NCBI RefSeq assembly: GCF_044385915.1
Contig: NZ_JBISCC010000110.1
Coordinates: forward strand, 10,386 to 74,385
DNA from: Thalassobellus citreus
Lineage (GTDB): Bacteria > Bacteroidota > Bacteroidia > Flavobacteriales > Flavobacteriaceae
Length of the DNA stretch: 64,000 nucleotides
Direction: 5' to 3'
Position 1 is the first letter of the stretch; every line of letters begins with the position of its first letter. The position numbers and the translations under genes were made by a program. The notes beneath the pieces are model-generated. The model was not told the origin of the DNA and ran no database searches. It worked only from the letters and a program-made list of their open reading frames with translations. Positions 43,108-52,916 of the stretch are shown here, piece after piece.

Positions 43108-45120
43108 TTGGCAGTAAACGAAAGAGGCATATTAAACCGATTGTATTTTATAGCAGGATGTATGTTCATCTTCGGTATTGCTGTGCTGTTTAAATTGTTT
43201 AGTATTCAGTTTTTACAAGGTGATAAGTATCGCGATTTGGTTGAAAAACGAGATGTGAAGAATGTAACAATTCCTGCTAATAGAGGGAATGTGTATGCAG
43301 ACGATGGGAGTTTGTTAGCGACTTCTATTCCTAAATACAATATTGCTATAGATGCGGTTGTCGCTCCAGTAAATAAGTTTGAAGAATTTATAAAGCCTTT
43401 GTGTGATTCTTTGTCTGGCTATTCAGGTAAATCTTCTAGTTATTACGAAAAGGCTATTAGGAAAGCGCGCATCAATAAAAACCAATATTTATTGTTGGCA
43501 AAGAATATTAATTATACAGACTATATGCGGTTTAGGAATTTTCCGCTTTTGAAGTTTGGCGCAATTCCTGGTGGACTTATTGTGAATCAGAAAACAAAAC
43601 GTGAGTTTCCAATGGGTGAAATTGCTCAGAGATCTATAGGTTATGAACGCTTTGATGATGCTGGGAATGTAACGAGAGCAGGGATTGATGGTGCTTTTGG
43701 TGAAAAGTATTTAAGAGGGACTAGTGGTAAACGATTAAAGCAGAAAATAGGAAAGAATAAGTGGAAACCGTTAACAGATTATAATCAAGTGGAGCCAAAG
43801 GATGGTTATGATGTTTATACAACTATTGATGTAAATATTCAAGATATAGCACATCATTCATTACTTGGTCAATTAAAGTATTATGAGGCTGAGCATGGTT
43901 GTGTTGTTGTCATGGACGTAAAAACGGGAGAGATAAAAGCTATTTCTAATTTAGCAATAACCAATAATGGTAATTATTACGAAAAACGAAATTATGCAGT
44001 TTGGGAGTCGCATGAGCCAGGGTCAACATTTAAAGTAATGGCTTTAATGGCTGCGTTAGAGGATAAGGTTATAGATACTGCTACGGTTGTTGATACAAAA
44101 AAAGGTGTTAAGCGTTTTTATGGTAGAAATATTTATGATTCGCATCACGGGGGGTTTGGTAAAATATCTGCTGCTAGAGCGCTTGAAGTGTCTTCTAATA
44201 TAGGGTTAGCTACATTGATTGATGATAATTATTCCGATAAGCCTAAACAATTTATAAAGCGTATTAAAAGTTGGAATCTTGATAAGCCTCTTGGTGTTTC
44301 TATCAAAGGAGAAGGGGTGCCAGATATTCCAGAGCCAGGTGATAAGAAATGGAGTAAAAATGCATTGCCATCAATGGCTTATGGATATAATTTGAGTCTA
44401 ACGCCATTGCAAACATTGACGTTTTATAATGCCATTGCTAATAATGGTGAAATGGTGAAACCAAGGTTTATTAAGGCTGTTAAAGAATTTGATAAAGAAA
44501 TAGAGGTCTTTGATAAAGAAGTGACTATTAAGAAAATATGCTCTGATAAAACGCTTAATGAAATCAGAGAGATTTTAAAGAATATTGTGGTTCGTGGTAC
44601 GGGGAAAAAATTGTATTCACCTGATTTTTCTATGGCAGGAAAAACTGGGACAGCACAAACTGAATATTGGATGGCAGATTGGAAAGAAAACAAAAGGTAT
44701 ATCTCATCTTTTGCAGGGTATTTTCCTGCTGAGAATCCTAAGTATTCTTGCATTGTGGTTATTCATAAACCTAGTATAAAAAAAGGGTATTATGGAGCGG
44801 ATGTGACAGGGCCAGTGTTTAAAAGGATAGCTCAAAAAATATTTACTGATACGCCTGTTGTTGATGAGGTTGAGTCTCTTGATGTTAAGATGGGGCTTAT
44901 TGATAATAAGTATGATCAGTTTTATGAAACGGTTAAAACTTATAAAACTATTATGCCAAATGTAGTAGGTATGCCGGCAATGGATGCTTTGGCGCTTTTA
45001 GAAAATATGGAAGTTAAAGTGAAGGTAAAGCTTAGTGGGAATGGTGTTGTAAAAGAGCAGTCGGTAAGTAAAAGTCAAAAATTAAAAAATAATCAAACAA
45101 TTGTTTTAAAAGCTTCATGA
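43108..45120 (+). CDS. ftsI: Division transpeptidase FtsI/PBP3
   Basis: 670 residues, starting at TTG 43108, which gives MAVNERGILNRLYFIAGCMF, the expected start of this family. Transmembrane helix at about 12-33, non-penicillin-binding domain, then the transpeptidase: S306 in GSTFKVM (SxxK), S362-S-N364 and K512-T-G514 in GKTGTAQ. A single C-terminal PASTA domain (about 612-668; MPNVVGMPAMDALALLE) is present. It cross-links septal peptidoglycan. Overlaps murE by 4 bases. Confidence 0.93.
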   Translation: MAVNERGILNRLYFIAGCMFIFGIAVLFKLFSIQFLQGDKYRDLVEKRDVKNVTIPANRGNVYADDGSLLATSIPKYNIAIDAVVAPVNKFEEFIKPLCDSLSGYSGKSSSYYEKAIRKARINKNQYLLLAKNINYTDYMRFRNFPLLKFGAIPGGLIVNQKTKREFPMGEIAQRSIGYERFDDAGNVTRAGIDGAFGEKYLRGTSGKRLKQKIGKNKWKPLTDYNQVEPKDGYDVYTTIDVNIQDIAHHSLLGQLKYYEAEHGCVVVMDVKTGEIKAISNLAITNNGNYYEKRNYAVWESHEPGSTFKVMALMAALEDKVIDTATVVDTKKGVKRFYGRNIYDSHHGGFGKISAARALEVSSNIGLATLIDDNYSDKPKQFIKRIKSWNLDKPLGVSIKGEGVPDIPEPGDKKWSKNALPSMAYGYNLSLTPLQTLTFYNAIANNGEMVKPRFIKAVKEFDKEIEVFDKEVTIKKICSDKTLNEIREILKNIVVRGTGKKLYSPDFSMAGKTGTAQTEYWMADWKENKRYISSFAGYFPAENPKYSCIVVIHKPSIKKGYYGADVTGPVFKRIAQKIFTDTPVVDEVESLDVKMGLIDNKYDQFYETVKTYKTIMPNVVGMPAMDALALLENMEVKVKVKLSGNGVVKEQSVSKSQKLKNNQTIVLKAS

Positions 45121-46580
45121 TAGCATTAAAAGATATATTATATAAGGTTACCTTAAATGCTGTAATAGGAAATACAAGTGTTGAAATTAATGCTGTGTAT
45201 TTTGATTCTAGAAGTGTGCAAAAAGGCGATGTTTTTGTAGCTGTAAACGGTAGTGTTGTTGATGGTCATAAATATATAGATGTAGCAATTAATAACGGAG
45301 CTATTGCAGTTGTTTGTGAGGTTGTGCCAGAAAATATAGTAGATGGTGTTACGTATGTTGAGGTAGATAATTCTAGTAAAGCGCTAGCAATTATGGCATC
45401 AAATTTCTATGGCATACCATCAGAAAATTTAAAACTTGTTGGAGTTACAGGAACAAATGGTAAAACAACGGTTGCAAGTTTGTTATTTCAGTTGTTTAAA
45501 AATGCAGGTTTTAAAGTTGGCTTATTGTCTACGGTTAAAATCATGGTTGATAATAAAACCTACAAAGCAACACATACAACGCCAGATTCATTAACTATAA
45601 ATAAGTATTTAAAGGAAATGAATGATGAGGGGGTTGAGTTTTGTTTCATGGAAGTAAGCTCGCACGGTATTCATCAAAATAGAACCGAAGGCTTGCGTTT
45701 TGAAGGTGGAATATTTACCAATTTATCGCACGATCATTTAGATTATCATAAAACTTTTGCAGAATATAGAGATGTTAAAAAGGTGTTTTTTGATTGTTTG
45801 CCTTCTCAAGCATTTGCATTGGTAAATGTTGATGATAAAAATGGTTTGGTAATGCTTCAAAATACCAAAGCAAAAAAATATACCTATGCTTTAAAAGGCT
45901 ATGCCGATTATAAAGCACAGATATTAGAAAATCAATTCGGTGGCTTGTTATTGAAGGTTAATGATAGCGAAGTCTGGACTCGATTGATAGGGAACTTTAA
46001 TGCTTATAATGTATTGGCTATTTACGCTACTGCGGAATTATTAGGATTTGAAAAAGTAGAAGTGCTTCGATTAATAAGTGATTTAGAAAATGTGAGTGGA
46101 CGTTTTCAATACATCGTTTCAAACGAAAAAATAACGGCTATTGTTGATTATGCGCATACGCCTGACGCTTTAAAGAATGTTTTAGAAACCATTAATAGTA
46201 TCCGAACAAAAAACGAAGAGCTTATTACGGTTGTTGGTTGTGGAGGAGATAGAGATAAAACAAAGCGACCAAAGATGGCGCATATAGCTTCGGCTTTAAG
46301 TACTAAAGTCATTTTCACAAGTGATAATCCACGAAGTGAAAAACCAGAAGTTATTTTAAGTGAAATGGAACAAGGGGTGGAACCTCAAAATTTCAAAAAA
46401 ACATTAACCATTGAAGATAGAAAACAGGCTATAAAAGCAGCGTGTCAAATTGCTCAACCTAATGATATTATTCTAATTGCAGGAAAAGGACATGAAACCT
46501 ATCAGGAAATTAATGGTGAGCGTTTTGATTTTGATGATTATAAAATAGTGCAAGAACTTTTAAAACAATTACAAAAATAA
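45117..46580 (+). CDS. murE: UDP-MurNAc-L-Ala-D-Glu--diaminopimelate ligase
   Basis: 487 residues. ATP loop GTNGKTT at 112-118 and DNPR at 403-406; the DNPR motif marks the meso-diaminopimelate-specific enzymes, so the cell wall should contain mDAP. DYAHTPDALKNVL and GDRDKTKRP segments confirm the Mur ligase fold. The ATG at 45117 overlaps the ftsI stop by 4 bases. Confidence 0.95.
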   Translation: MIALKDILYKVTLNAVIGNTSVEINAVYFDSRSVQKGDVFVAVNGSVVDGHKYIDVAINNGAIAVVCEVVPENIVDGVTYVEVDNSSKALAIMASNFYGIPSENLKLVGVTGTNGKTTVASLLFQLFKNAGFKVGLLSTVKIMVDNKTYKATHTTPDSLTINKYLKEMNDEGVEFCFMEVSSHGIHQNRTEGLRFEGGIFTNLSHDHLDYHKTFAEYRDVKKVFFDCLPSQAFALVNVDDKNGLVMLQNTKAKKYTYALKGYADYKAQILENQFGGLLLKVNDSEVWTRLIGNFNAYNVLAIYATAELLGFEKVEVLRLISDLENVSGRFQYIVSNEKITAIVDYAHTPDALKNVLETINSIRTKNEELITVVGCGGDRDKTKRPKMAHIASALSTKVIFTSDNPRSEKPEVILSEMEQGVEPQNFKKTLTIEDRKQAIKAACQIAQPNDIILIAGKGHETYQEINGERFDFDDYKIVQELLKQLQK

Positions 46581-46581
46581 T

Positions 46582-47823
46582 ATGCTGTATTATTTATTTG
46601 AATATTTAGAAAAACAATTCCAATTTCCTGGAGCATCACTTTTTGGTTTTATAACCTTTAGAGCTGCTTTTGCTATGATTTTGTCGTTGCTTATATCTAC
46701 AATTTATGGTAAACGTATTATTCGTTTTCTTCAGAAAAAACAAATGGGTGAAACCATTAGGGATTTAGGTTTAGAAGGTCAAAAAGAAAAAGCGGGCACG
46801 CCAACCATGGGTGGTTTAATCATCATTTTGGCAACATTAATTCCTGTGCTGTTGTTAGCTAGATTAGAAAATATATACATCATTCTTTTAATAGTTACAA
46901 CTCTTTGGATGGGGACTATCGGTTTTATTGATGATTATTTAAAAAAGTTTAAAAATGATAAAGAAGGTTTAAAAGGTCGATTTAAAGTTACTGGGCAAGT
47001 AGGTTTAGGGATTATTGTCGGAGCTACTTTGTTTTTTCATCAAGATGTTACCATGAAAGAAAAATTGCCTATTAATGAGCAACAAGTTCTTTTGGCGGAA
47101 AACCCAAATTTATCTCCTTCAAAATTATTTCAAGATGAAGTGAAATCAACTAAAACAACAATTCCTTTTGTAAAGAATAATGAGTTTGATTATGCCGATT
47201 TAATTACTTGGATGAATCCGGAATGGGCTAAATATGCTTGGGTGGTTTTTATTCTGGCCTCTATTTTTATTATTACAGCAGTGTCAAATGGTGCGAATCT
47301 TACTGATGGAATTGATGGGCTTGCCGCAGGTACATCTGCAATAATTGTTCTCACTTTAGGAATTTTTGCTTTTGTGTCTGGTCGTATCGATTTTTCAGAA
47401 TACCTCAATATTATGTATATCCCAAGTATTGGAGAAATTACAATATATATAGCTGCGTTCGTAGGAGCGCTTATTGGGTTTTTATGGTACAATACGTATC
47501 CGGCACAAGTGTTTATGGGGGATACAGGGAGTTTAACTATTGGTGGTATTATAGCGGTTATTGCTATTGCTGTTAGAAAAGAGTGGTTAATACCTGTGTT
47601 ATGTGGTATATTTTTAGCTGAAAATTTATCGGTGGTCATGCAGGTAAGTTGGTTTAAGTATACCAAGAAAAAGTTTGGAGAAGGACGACGCATTTTTAAA
47701 ATGTCGCCATTGCATCACCATTATCAAAAGTTAGGATATCACGAAAGTAAAATAGTTACACGTTTTTGGATTGTAGGCATATTGCTCGCCATTCTTTCTA
47801 TTGTAACATTGAAAATAAGATAA
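46582..47823 (+). CDS. mraY: Phospho-MurNAc-pentapeptide transferase MraY
   Basis: 413 residues, longer than the 360 of E. coli because of an extra loop at about 160-205 (EKLPINEQQ ... KSTKTTIPF), as usual for this phylum. About ten transmembrane helices, with conserved GFIDDYLK, NLTDGIDGLAAG and the HHHY-containing RRIFKMSPLHHHYQK loop. It forms lipid I at the inner membrane. Starts 1 base after murE; the stop is followed directly by a small repeat that runs into murD. Confidence 0.95.
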   Translation: MLYYLFEYLEKQFQFPGASLFGFITFRAAFAMILSLLISTIYGKRIIRFLQKKQMGETIRDLGLEGQKEKAGTPTMGGLIIILATLIPVLLLARLENIYIILLIVTTLWMGTIGFIDDYLKKFKNDKEGLKGRFKVTGQVGLGIIVGATLFFHQDVTMKEKLPINEQQVLLAENPNLSPSKLFQDEVKSTKTTIPFVKNNEFDYADLITWMNPEWAKYAWVVFILASIFIITAVSNGANLTDGIDGLAAGTSAIIVLTLGIFAFVSGRIDFSEYLNIMYIPSIGEITIYIAAFVGALIGFLWYNTYPAQVFMGDTGSLTIGGIIAVIAIAVRKEWLIPVLCGIFLAENLSVVMQVSWFKYTKKKFGEGRRIFKMSPLHHHYQKLGYHESKIVTRFWIVGILLAILSIVTLKIR

Positions 47824-47829
47824 TAATTG

Positions 47830-47854
47830 TCATTCCTGCGAAAGTGGGAATCTC
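47830..47854 (+). repeat. REP-like hairpin at the murD start
   Basis: ATTCCTGC-GAAA-GTGGGAAT forms a stem of eight pairs with two wobbles. It occupies the space between the mraY stop and the ATG of murD. Related, more diverged copies are at 57062-57084 and, inverted, at 57590-57610. Its in-frame translation gives the MSFLRKWESHE-type artefact peptide. Confidence 0.6.
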
Positions 47855-47859
47855 ATGAA

Positions 47860-49251
47860 ATGAAAAAGGAAAATATAAAACAAGCAAGTGGTCAGCTCTC
47901 CTCCTCTGGAGGAGTTGGAGGAGGCTTTTTGGTCATATTAGGAGGCGGAGAAAGCGGTGTTGGTACAGCGCTTTTAGGAAAGGAAAAAGGATATCAAGTT
48001 TTTGTTTCCGATAAGGGGAAAATAAAAGAAAAGTACAAAGAAGTTCTTATACATAATGAGATTGAATGGGAAGATGAAAAGCATACGGAAGCAAAAATTC
48101 TGAATGCAGATGTCGTTATGAAGAGTCCAGGTATTCCAGATAAAGTGTCTTTAGTAAAACAAATTCATGAAAAAGGAATACAGGTAGTTTCAGAAATTGA
48201 ATTTGCAGCAAAATTTACAGATGCAACTATTGTGGGGATTACAGGGAGTAACGGTAAAACAACAACTGCTACGTTAACGCATCACATTTTGAAGCAGGAA
48301 TTAAATGTGGGGTTGGCAGGAAATATTGGAGATAGTTTTGCTAAACAGATTTTAGAGGAAGATTTTGAGAATTACGTATTAGAGATTAGTAGTTTTCAGT
48401 TAGATGATATTGTCGATTTTAAACCTAAAATAGCTGTAATAACAAATATTACACCCGATCATTTGGATAGATATGATTATCAGTTTGAAAATTATATCGC
48501 TTCAAAATTTAGAATCACTCAGAATCAAACGTCAGATGATTATTTGATTTATGATGCCGATGATGATGTTATAGTAAATCATTTAAAAAAGAATCCAGTT
48601 CAATCTACATTATTGCCATTTTCATTAGAAAAAACTATTGAAAACGGTGCGTATTTAGATAAAGAGAATATAAAAATAACAATAAACAACAACCAGATAC
48701 TTATGCCGACAAGAAATTTGACTTTAGAAGGAAAACACAATGTTAAGAACGCAATGGCTGCTACTACGGTAGCACATTTGTTAAAGATTAGAAAACAAAC
48801 TATTAGAGAGAGTTTGGAGAATTTTCAAGGTGTGGAACATCGATTAGAGCAAGTGCTTAAAATTAATAAAGTACAGTATATAAACGATTCTAAAGCAACT
48901 AATGTAAATGCAACTTATTATGCTTTAGAAAGTATGGATGCGCCTACGGTTTGGATTGTAGGAGGTGTTGATAAGGGTAATAATTATCAAGAGTTGTTTC
49001 AGTTTGTAAACGAAAAAGTAAAGGCTGTTATCTGTTTAGGTGTTGATAATGAAAAACTAATAAGCACCTTTGGTAATATGGTTGATGTTGTTGTTGAAAC
49101 CCAATTTATGAGTGAGGCAGTTAAAATTGCTTATAAAATTGCAGAAAGTGGAGATAATGTATTGTTGTCTCCTGCATGTGCTAGTTTTGATTTGTTTGAA
49201 AACTATGAAGACAGAGGGCGCCAATTTAAAAATGCAGTAAGAAATTTATAA
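47860..49251 (+). CDS. murD: UDP-MurNAc-L-Ala--D-glutamate ligase with odd N terminus
   Basis: 463 residues from the ATG at 47860. A TTG at 47827 would add 11 residues encoded by a small repeat, so ATG is preferred. The canonical start, VILGGGESGVGTALLGKEKG, begins only at about residue 27; the preceding KQASGQLSSSGGVGGG stretch is encoded by a GC-rich hairpin-forming insert (47898-47914) and is not typical of MurD. ATP loop GITGSNGKTTT and the SFQLDDI, ITPDHLDRY, EHRLEQV and NDSKATN motifs are intact. It adds D-glutamate to UDP-MurNAc-L-Ala. Confidence 0.92.
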   Translation: MKKENIKQASGQLSSSGGVGGGFLVILGGGESGVGTALLGKEKGYQVFVSDKGKIKEKYKEVLIHNEIEWEDEKHTEAKILNADVVMKSPGIPDKVSLVKQIHEKGIQVVSEIEFAAKFTDATIVGITGSNGKTTTATLTHHILKQELNVGLAGNIGDSFAKQILEEDFENYVLEISSFQLDDIVDFKPKIAVITNITPDHLDRYDYQFENYIASKFRITQNQTSDDYLIYDADDDVIVNHLKKNPVQSTLLPFSLEKTIENGAYLDKENIKITINNNQILMPTRNLTLEGKHNVKNAMAATTVAHLLKIRKQTIRESLENFQGVEHRLEQVLKINKVQYINDSKATNVNATYYALESMDAPTVWIVGGVDKGNNYQELFQFVNEKVKAVICLGVDNEKLISTFGNMVDVVVETQFMSEAVKIAYKIAESGDNVLLSPACASFDLFENYEDRGRQFKNAVRNL

Positions 49252-49273
49252 GTCATAAAATTAAAAAGAAAGC

Positions 49274-50467
49274 GTGCAAGCATTATTTAAAAACATAAAA
49301 GGAGATCGGTTAATTTGGGCTATTGTGGCGTTGTTGGCAATATTGTCTTTTTTACCAGTTTATAGTGCTGCAAGTGATTTGGCGTATAGCAAATATGATG
49401 GAAATACGTTTATTTCATTTGTAAAACATTTTATGCATTTGTTTTTAGGTTTTGCTATTATGTATGGGGTTCATAAAATTCCATATAAGTATTTTAAAGG
49501 TTTGTCTTTGGTAATGATGCCTGTAATTTTAGTACTCTTAGTTGTTACTATGTTGCAAGGAACAGTCATGGGAGGAGCGAGTGCTAGTAGATGGATTAAA
49601 ATTCCAATAGTGGGGATGTCTTTTCAAACTTCAACGCTGGCGTTTGTTGTTTTAATGGTTTATGTGGCGCGTTATATATCTAAAATAAAAGACGAAGATG
49701 TTACATTTAAAGCTTCTATTATACCGCTTTGGGTGCCTGTTTTTATGGTGCTTGGTTTAATATTGCCGTCAAATTTTTCAACAGCAGCTATTATGTTTTT
49801 AATGGTAATGATATTGGTTTTTCTTGGTGGATATCCAGTACGTTATTTAGGTGTTATTTTAGGAACAGGATTAGTAGCTTTAGTCTTCTTTGTGATGGTG
49901 GCTAAGTTAACAACGGGGCCACTTCATGTTAAAGTAACAACTTGGGAAAATAGGATTAAAAACTTTTCAAATAAAGAAGATACACAAGCCGATTATCAAA
50001 TAGAAAAGGCAAAAGTAGCTATAGCCTCAGGGCAAATATGGGGTGTAGGACCAGGTAAAAGTGTTCAGAAACACGCGTTGCCACAGTCGTCATCCGATTT
50101 TATTTTTGCCATTATTATTGAAGAATATGGTTTACTAGGAGGTTTGTCTATTATGCTTTTGTATATGTGGCTGTTGTTTAGAATTGTTATTGTATCCCAA
50201 AAGGCTGATACTATTTTTGGTAAATTATTAGTGTTGGGTGTTGGGTTACCAATAGTGTTTCAAGCCTTAATAAATATGGCTGTTGCGGTAGAATTATTTC
50301 CTGTAACTGGGCAAACATTACCGTTAATTAGTAGTGGTGGTACTTCTATTTGGATGACCTGTTTAGCGATAGGGATTATATTAAGTGTAAGTGCAAAAAG
50401 AGAAGAGATTAAAGAACAAGAAATAAATGAAGATAATCCGTTAGAAATTTTATCTGAAGCAATATAA
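49274..50467 (+). CDS. ftsW: Lipid II flippase/glycosyltransferase FtsW
   Basis: 397 residues, starting at GTG 49274 (family-like MQALFKNIKGDRLIWAIV). About ten transmembrane helices; SEDS-family landmarks GGASASRWIKIP, SNFSTAAIMFLM and PVTGQTLPLISSGGTSI, plus the SQKA cytoplasmic linker. It polymerises septal peptidoglycan with FtsI. Overlaps murG by one base. Confidence 0.93.
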   Translation: MQALFKNIKGDRLIWAIVALLAILSFLPVYSAASDLAYSKYDGNTFISFVKHFMHLFLGFAIMYGVHKIPYKYFKGLSLVMMPVILVLLVVTMLQGTVMGGASASRWIKIPIVGMSFQTSTLAFVVLMVYVARYISKIKDEDVTFKASIIPLWVPVFMVLGLILPSNFSTAAIMFLMVMILVFLGGYPVRYLGVILGTGLVALVFFVMVAKLTTGPLHVKVTTWENRIKNFSNKEDTQADYQIEKAKVAIASGQIWGVGPGKSVQKHALPQSSSDFIFAIIIEEYGLLGGLSIMLLYMWLLFRIVIVSQKADTIFGKLLVLGVGLPIVFQALINMAVAVELFPVTGQTLPLISSGGTSIWMTCLAIGIILSVSAKREEIKEQEINEDNPLEILSEAI

Positions 50468-51567
50468 TGAGTCGTTACAAAATCATATTATCAGGAGGAG
50501 GAACAGGAGGGCATATTTATCCTGCAATTGCTATTGCAAATGAATTGAAGAGTCGTTTTCCAGAAGCACAATTTTTGTTTGTTGGTGCTCAAGATAGAAT
50601 GGAGATGGAGAAAGTGCCGCAAGCAGGATATGAGATTGAAGGGTTATGGATTACTGGAATTCAACGTAAGCTAACTGCTAAAAACTTGATGTTTCCTTTT
50701 AAACTGATAAGTAGTTTGTGGAATGCTAGAAAAATTATAAAAGTATTTAAGCCAGATGTCGTTATTGGTACAGGTGGTTTTGCAAGCGGACCATTATTGC
50801 ATGTGGCTGCTTCTAAAAAAATACCAAGTTTAATACAGGAACAAAATTCGTATCCAGGTATTACAAATAAGCTATTAGCTGGAAAAGCTAAAAAAATATG
50901 TGTAGCCTATGATGGGTTAGAGCGGTTTTTTCCGAAAGATAAAATTGTAAAAACAGGAAATCCTGTGCGACAAGGTTTGTTGGATATTGAAGAAAAAACA
51001 GTTGAGGCTAAAGATTTTTTCAACTTAAAGCATGGTAAATATACACTTTTAGTGTTGGGTGGAAGTTTAGGTGCAAGACGCATAAATGAATTGATTGAAA
51101 GAGAATTGGAGTTTTTAGATATGCAAAACATCCAAATAATATGGCAATGTGGTAAATTATATTATCAGCAATATAAAATCTATAATAACACAAAAAACGT
51201 ACAGGTTTATGAGTTTTTGAATAATATGGATTTGGCTTACGCAGCTGCCGATATTGTAATATCTAGAGCAGGAGCGGGTTCGGTTTCAGAGCTTTGTATT
51301 GTAGGTAAGCCAGTAGTGTTTGTGCCGTCTCCTAATGTTGCGGAAGATCATCAAACTAAAAATGCTATGTCTATTGTGAATAGTAATGCTGCCATGATAA
51401 TTAAGGAAGAAGATTTAGATGCCGATTTTCAAAATAAATTTTCACAGTTAGTAGCGTCTCCTGAAAAGCAAAAGGAATTAGGAGAGAATATAAAAAAGTT
51501 AGCATTAGTAAATGCAACAAAACAAATAGCAGATGAAGTTGAAAAACTTCTGAAAAAAAATAAATGA
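50467..51567 (+). CDS. murG: UDP-GlcNAc:lipid I N-acetylglucosaminyltransferase MurG
   Basis: 366 residues. N-terminal glycine loop GGGTGGHIYPAIAIA, second GGSLGARRIN loop and the C-terminal ADIVISRAGAGSVSELCIVGKP and PSPNVAEDHQTKNA donor-binding stretch. It converts lipid I to lipid II at the cytosolic membrane face. Overlaps ftsW by one base and murC by four. Confidence 0.95.
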   Translation: MSRYKIILSGGGTGGHIYPAIAIANELKSRFPEAQFLFVGAQDRMEMEKVPQAGYEIEGLWITGIQRKLTAKNLMFPFKLISSLWNARKIIKVFKPDVVIGTGGFASGPLLHVAASKKIPSLIQEQNSYPGITNKLLAGKAKKICVAYDGLERFFPKDKIVKTGNPVRQGLLDIEEKTVEAKDFFNLKHGKYTLLVLGGSLGARRINELIERELEFLDMQNIQIIWQCGKLYYQQYKIYNNTKNVQVYEFLNNMDLAYAAADIVISRAGAGSVSELCIVGKPVVFVPSPNVAEDHQTKNAMSIVNSNAAMIIKEEDLDADFQNKFSQLVASPEKQKELGENIKKLALVNATKQIADEVEKLLKKNK

Positions 51568-52916
51568 GTTTAGAGAATATAAATAGCGTGTTTTTTGTTG
51601 GTATTGGCGGTATTGGTATGAGTGCCTTGGCTCGATATTTTAAAGCGAATAATAAACAGGTTGCTGGTTACGATAAAACGCAGACAGAAATCACAGATGC
51701 TTTAGTGTCTTTGGATATTGATATTCATTTTGAAGATGGTATTGAAAACATAAACGCTAATTTTTTAAATACTGAAAGTACTTTGGTTGTATATACGCCA
51801 GCGGTTCCTAAAAATCATGTTGAATTAAATTATTTTAAGAGTAATGGTTATCAGGTTTTAAAACGTTCTGAAGTTTTAGGATTAATTACCGAACACACAT
51901 TTTGTTTAGCGGTAGCGGGTACGCATGGTAAAACAACAACAACTAGTATTCTTGGTCATTTAATGAAAGAATGCAACGTGCCATTAACAGCTTTTTTAGG
52001 AGGGATTAGTGAAAATTATAATTCTAACTTAATATTAAACGGTACAGATGTATCTGTAGTTGAAGCTGATGAGTTCGATCGTTCTTTTTTAACATTATCT
52101 CCAGATTTAGCTTGTATCACTTCAATGGATGCCGATCATTTAGATATTTATGGTGAAGTTGATGCTTTAACGGATTCTTTTAAAGAATTTTCAGAAAGAA
52201 TAAAACCAAATGGGAAGTTGTTTGTTAAAAACGGATTGCCATTAAAAGGAATAACTTACGGTATAGAAGATGATTCAGATTATGCCGTTCAAAATATAAA
52301 AATAGAAAATGGAGCTTATGTTTTTGATGTTAAAACACCAAAAACAGTACTAGAAAATATACAATTTAACCTACCAGGTAGACATAATTTGTCGAATGCA
52401 TTAATAGCCTTGGCGATGGCTGTAGAATATGGTTGTCCTCACCAACAGCTCGTCAAAGCTTTAGCATCTTATAAAGGTGTAAAACGACGATTTACGTATC
52501 AAATAAAAACAGATAATCTTGTTTTTATAGATGATTACGCGCATCATCCAGAAGAAATTAATGCGGTACATCAAGCCGTGAGAGAAATGTATCCAAATAA
52601 AAAAGTGTTGGCTATTTTTCAGCCTCATTTGTATAGTAGAACACGCGATTTTATAGACGATTTTGCAAAAAGTTTGTCTCAGTTTGATGCATTGATATTA
52701 CTAGATATATATCCAGCAAGAGAATTGCCAATAGAGGGTGTTACATCAGAATGGTTGTTAAGTAAAATTGATAATAAAAAGAAGCAATTAGTTAGTAAAA
52801 AGGATTTGTTAAAGCAGATACATAAAAGTGATGCTGAAATTATATTAACTATTGGTGCTGGCGATATAGGAGAACAAGTTAAATATATTAAAAAAGAATT
52901 TACTGTTGCGAGTTAA
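51564..52916 (+). CDS. murC: UDP-N-acetylmuramate--L-alanine ligase
   Basis: 450 residues. Nucleotide-binding GIGGIGMSALARY at the N terminus, ATP loop GTHGKTTTTSIL, EADEFDRSFL and DDYAHHPEEI motifs. It adds the first stem-peptide residue. It overlaps murG by 4 bases, and its last 11 bases lie inside ftsQ. Confidence 0.95.
   Translation: MSLENINSVFFVGIGGIGMSALARYFKANNKQVAGYDKTQTEITDALVSLDIDIHFEDGIENINANFLNTESTLVVYTPAVPKNHVELNYFKSNGYQVLKRSEVLGLITEHTFCLAVAGTHGKTTTTSILGHLMKECNVPLTAFLGGISENYNSNLILNGTDVSVVEADEFDRSFLTLSPDLACITSMDADHLDIYGEVDALTDSFKEFSERIKPNGKLFVKNGLPLKGITYGIEDDSDYAVQNIKIENGAYVFDVKTPKTVLENIQFNLPGRHNLSNALIALAMAVEYGCPHQQLVKALASYKGVKRRFTYQIKTDNLVFIDDYAHHPEEINAVHQAVREMYPNKKVLAIFQPHLYSRTRDFIDDFAKSLSQFDALILLDIYPARELPIEGVTSEWLLSKIDNKKKQLVSKKDLLKQIHKSDAEIILTIGAGDIGEQVKYIKKEFTVAS

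Noticed and set aside
44424..44753. Minus-strand frame in ftsI
   Set aside because: Opposite the transpeptidase KTG region; no support as a gene.
47190..47693. Minus-strand frame of 167 residues in mraY
   Set aside because: Lies wholly in the conserved mraY coding sequence; composition reflects the antisense of membrane helices.
47827..47859. TTG at 47827 as the murD start
   Set aside because: It would add 11 residues encoded entirely by a REP-like hairpin; the ATG at 47860 is a better start.
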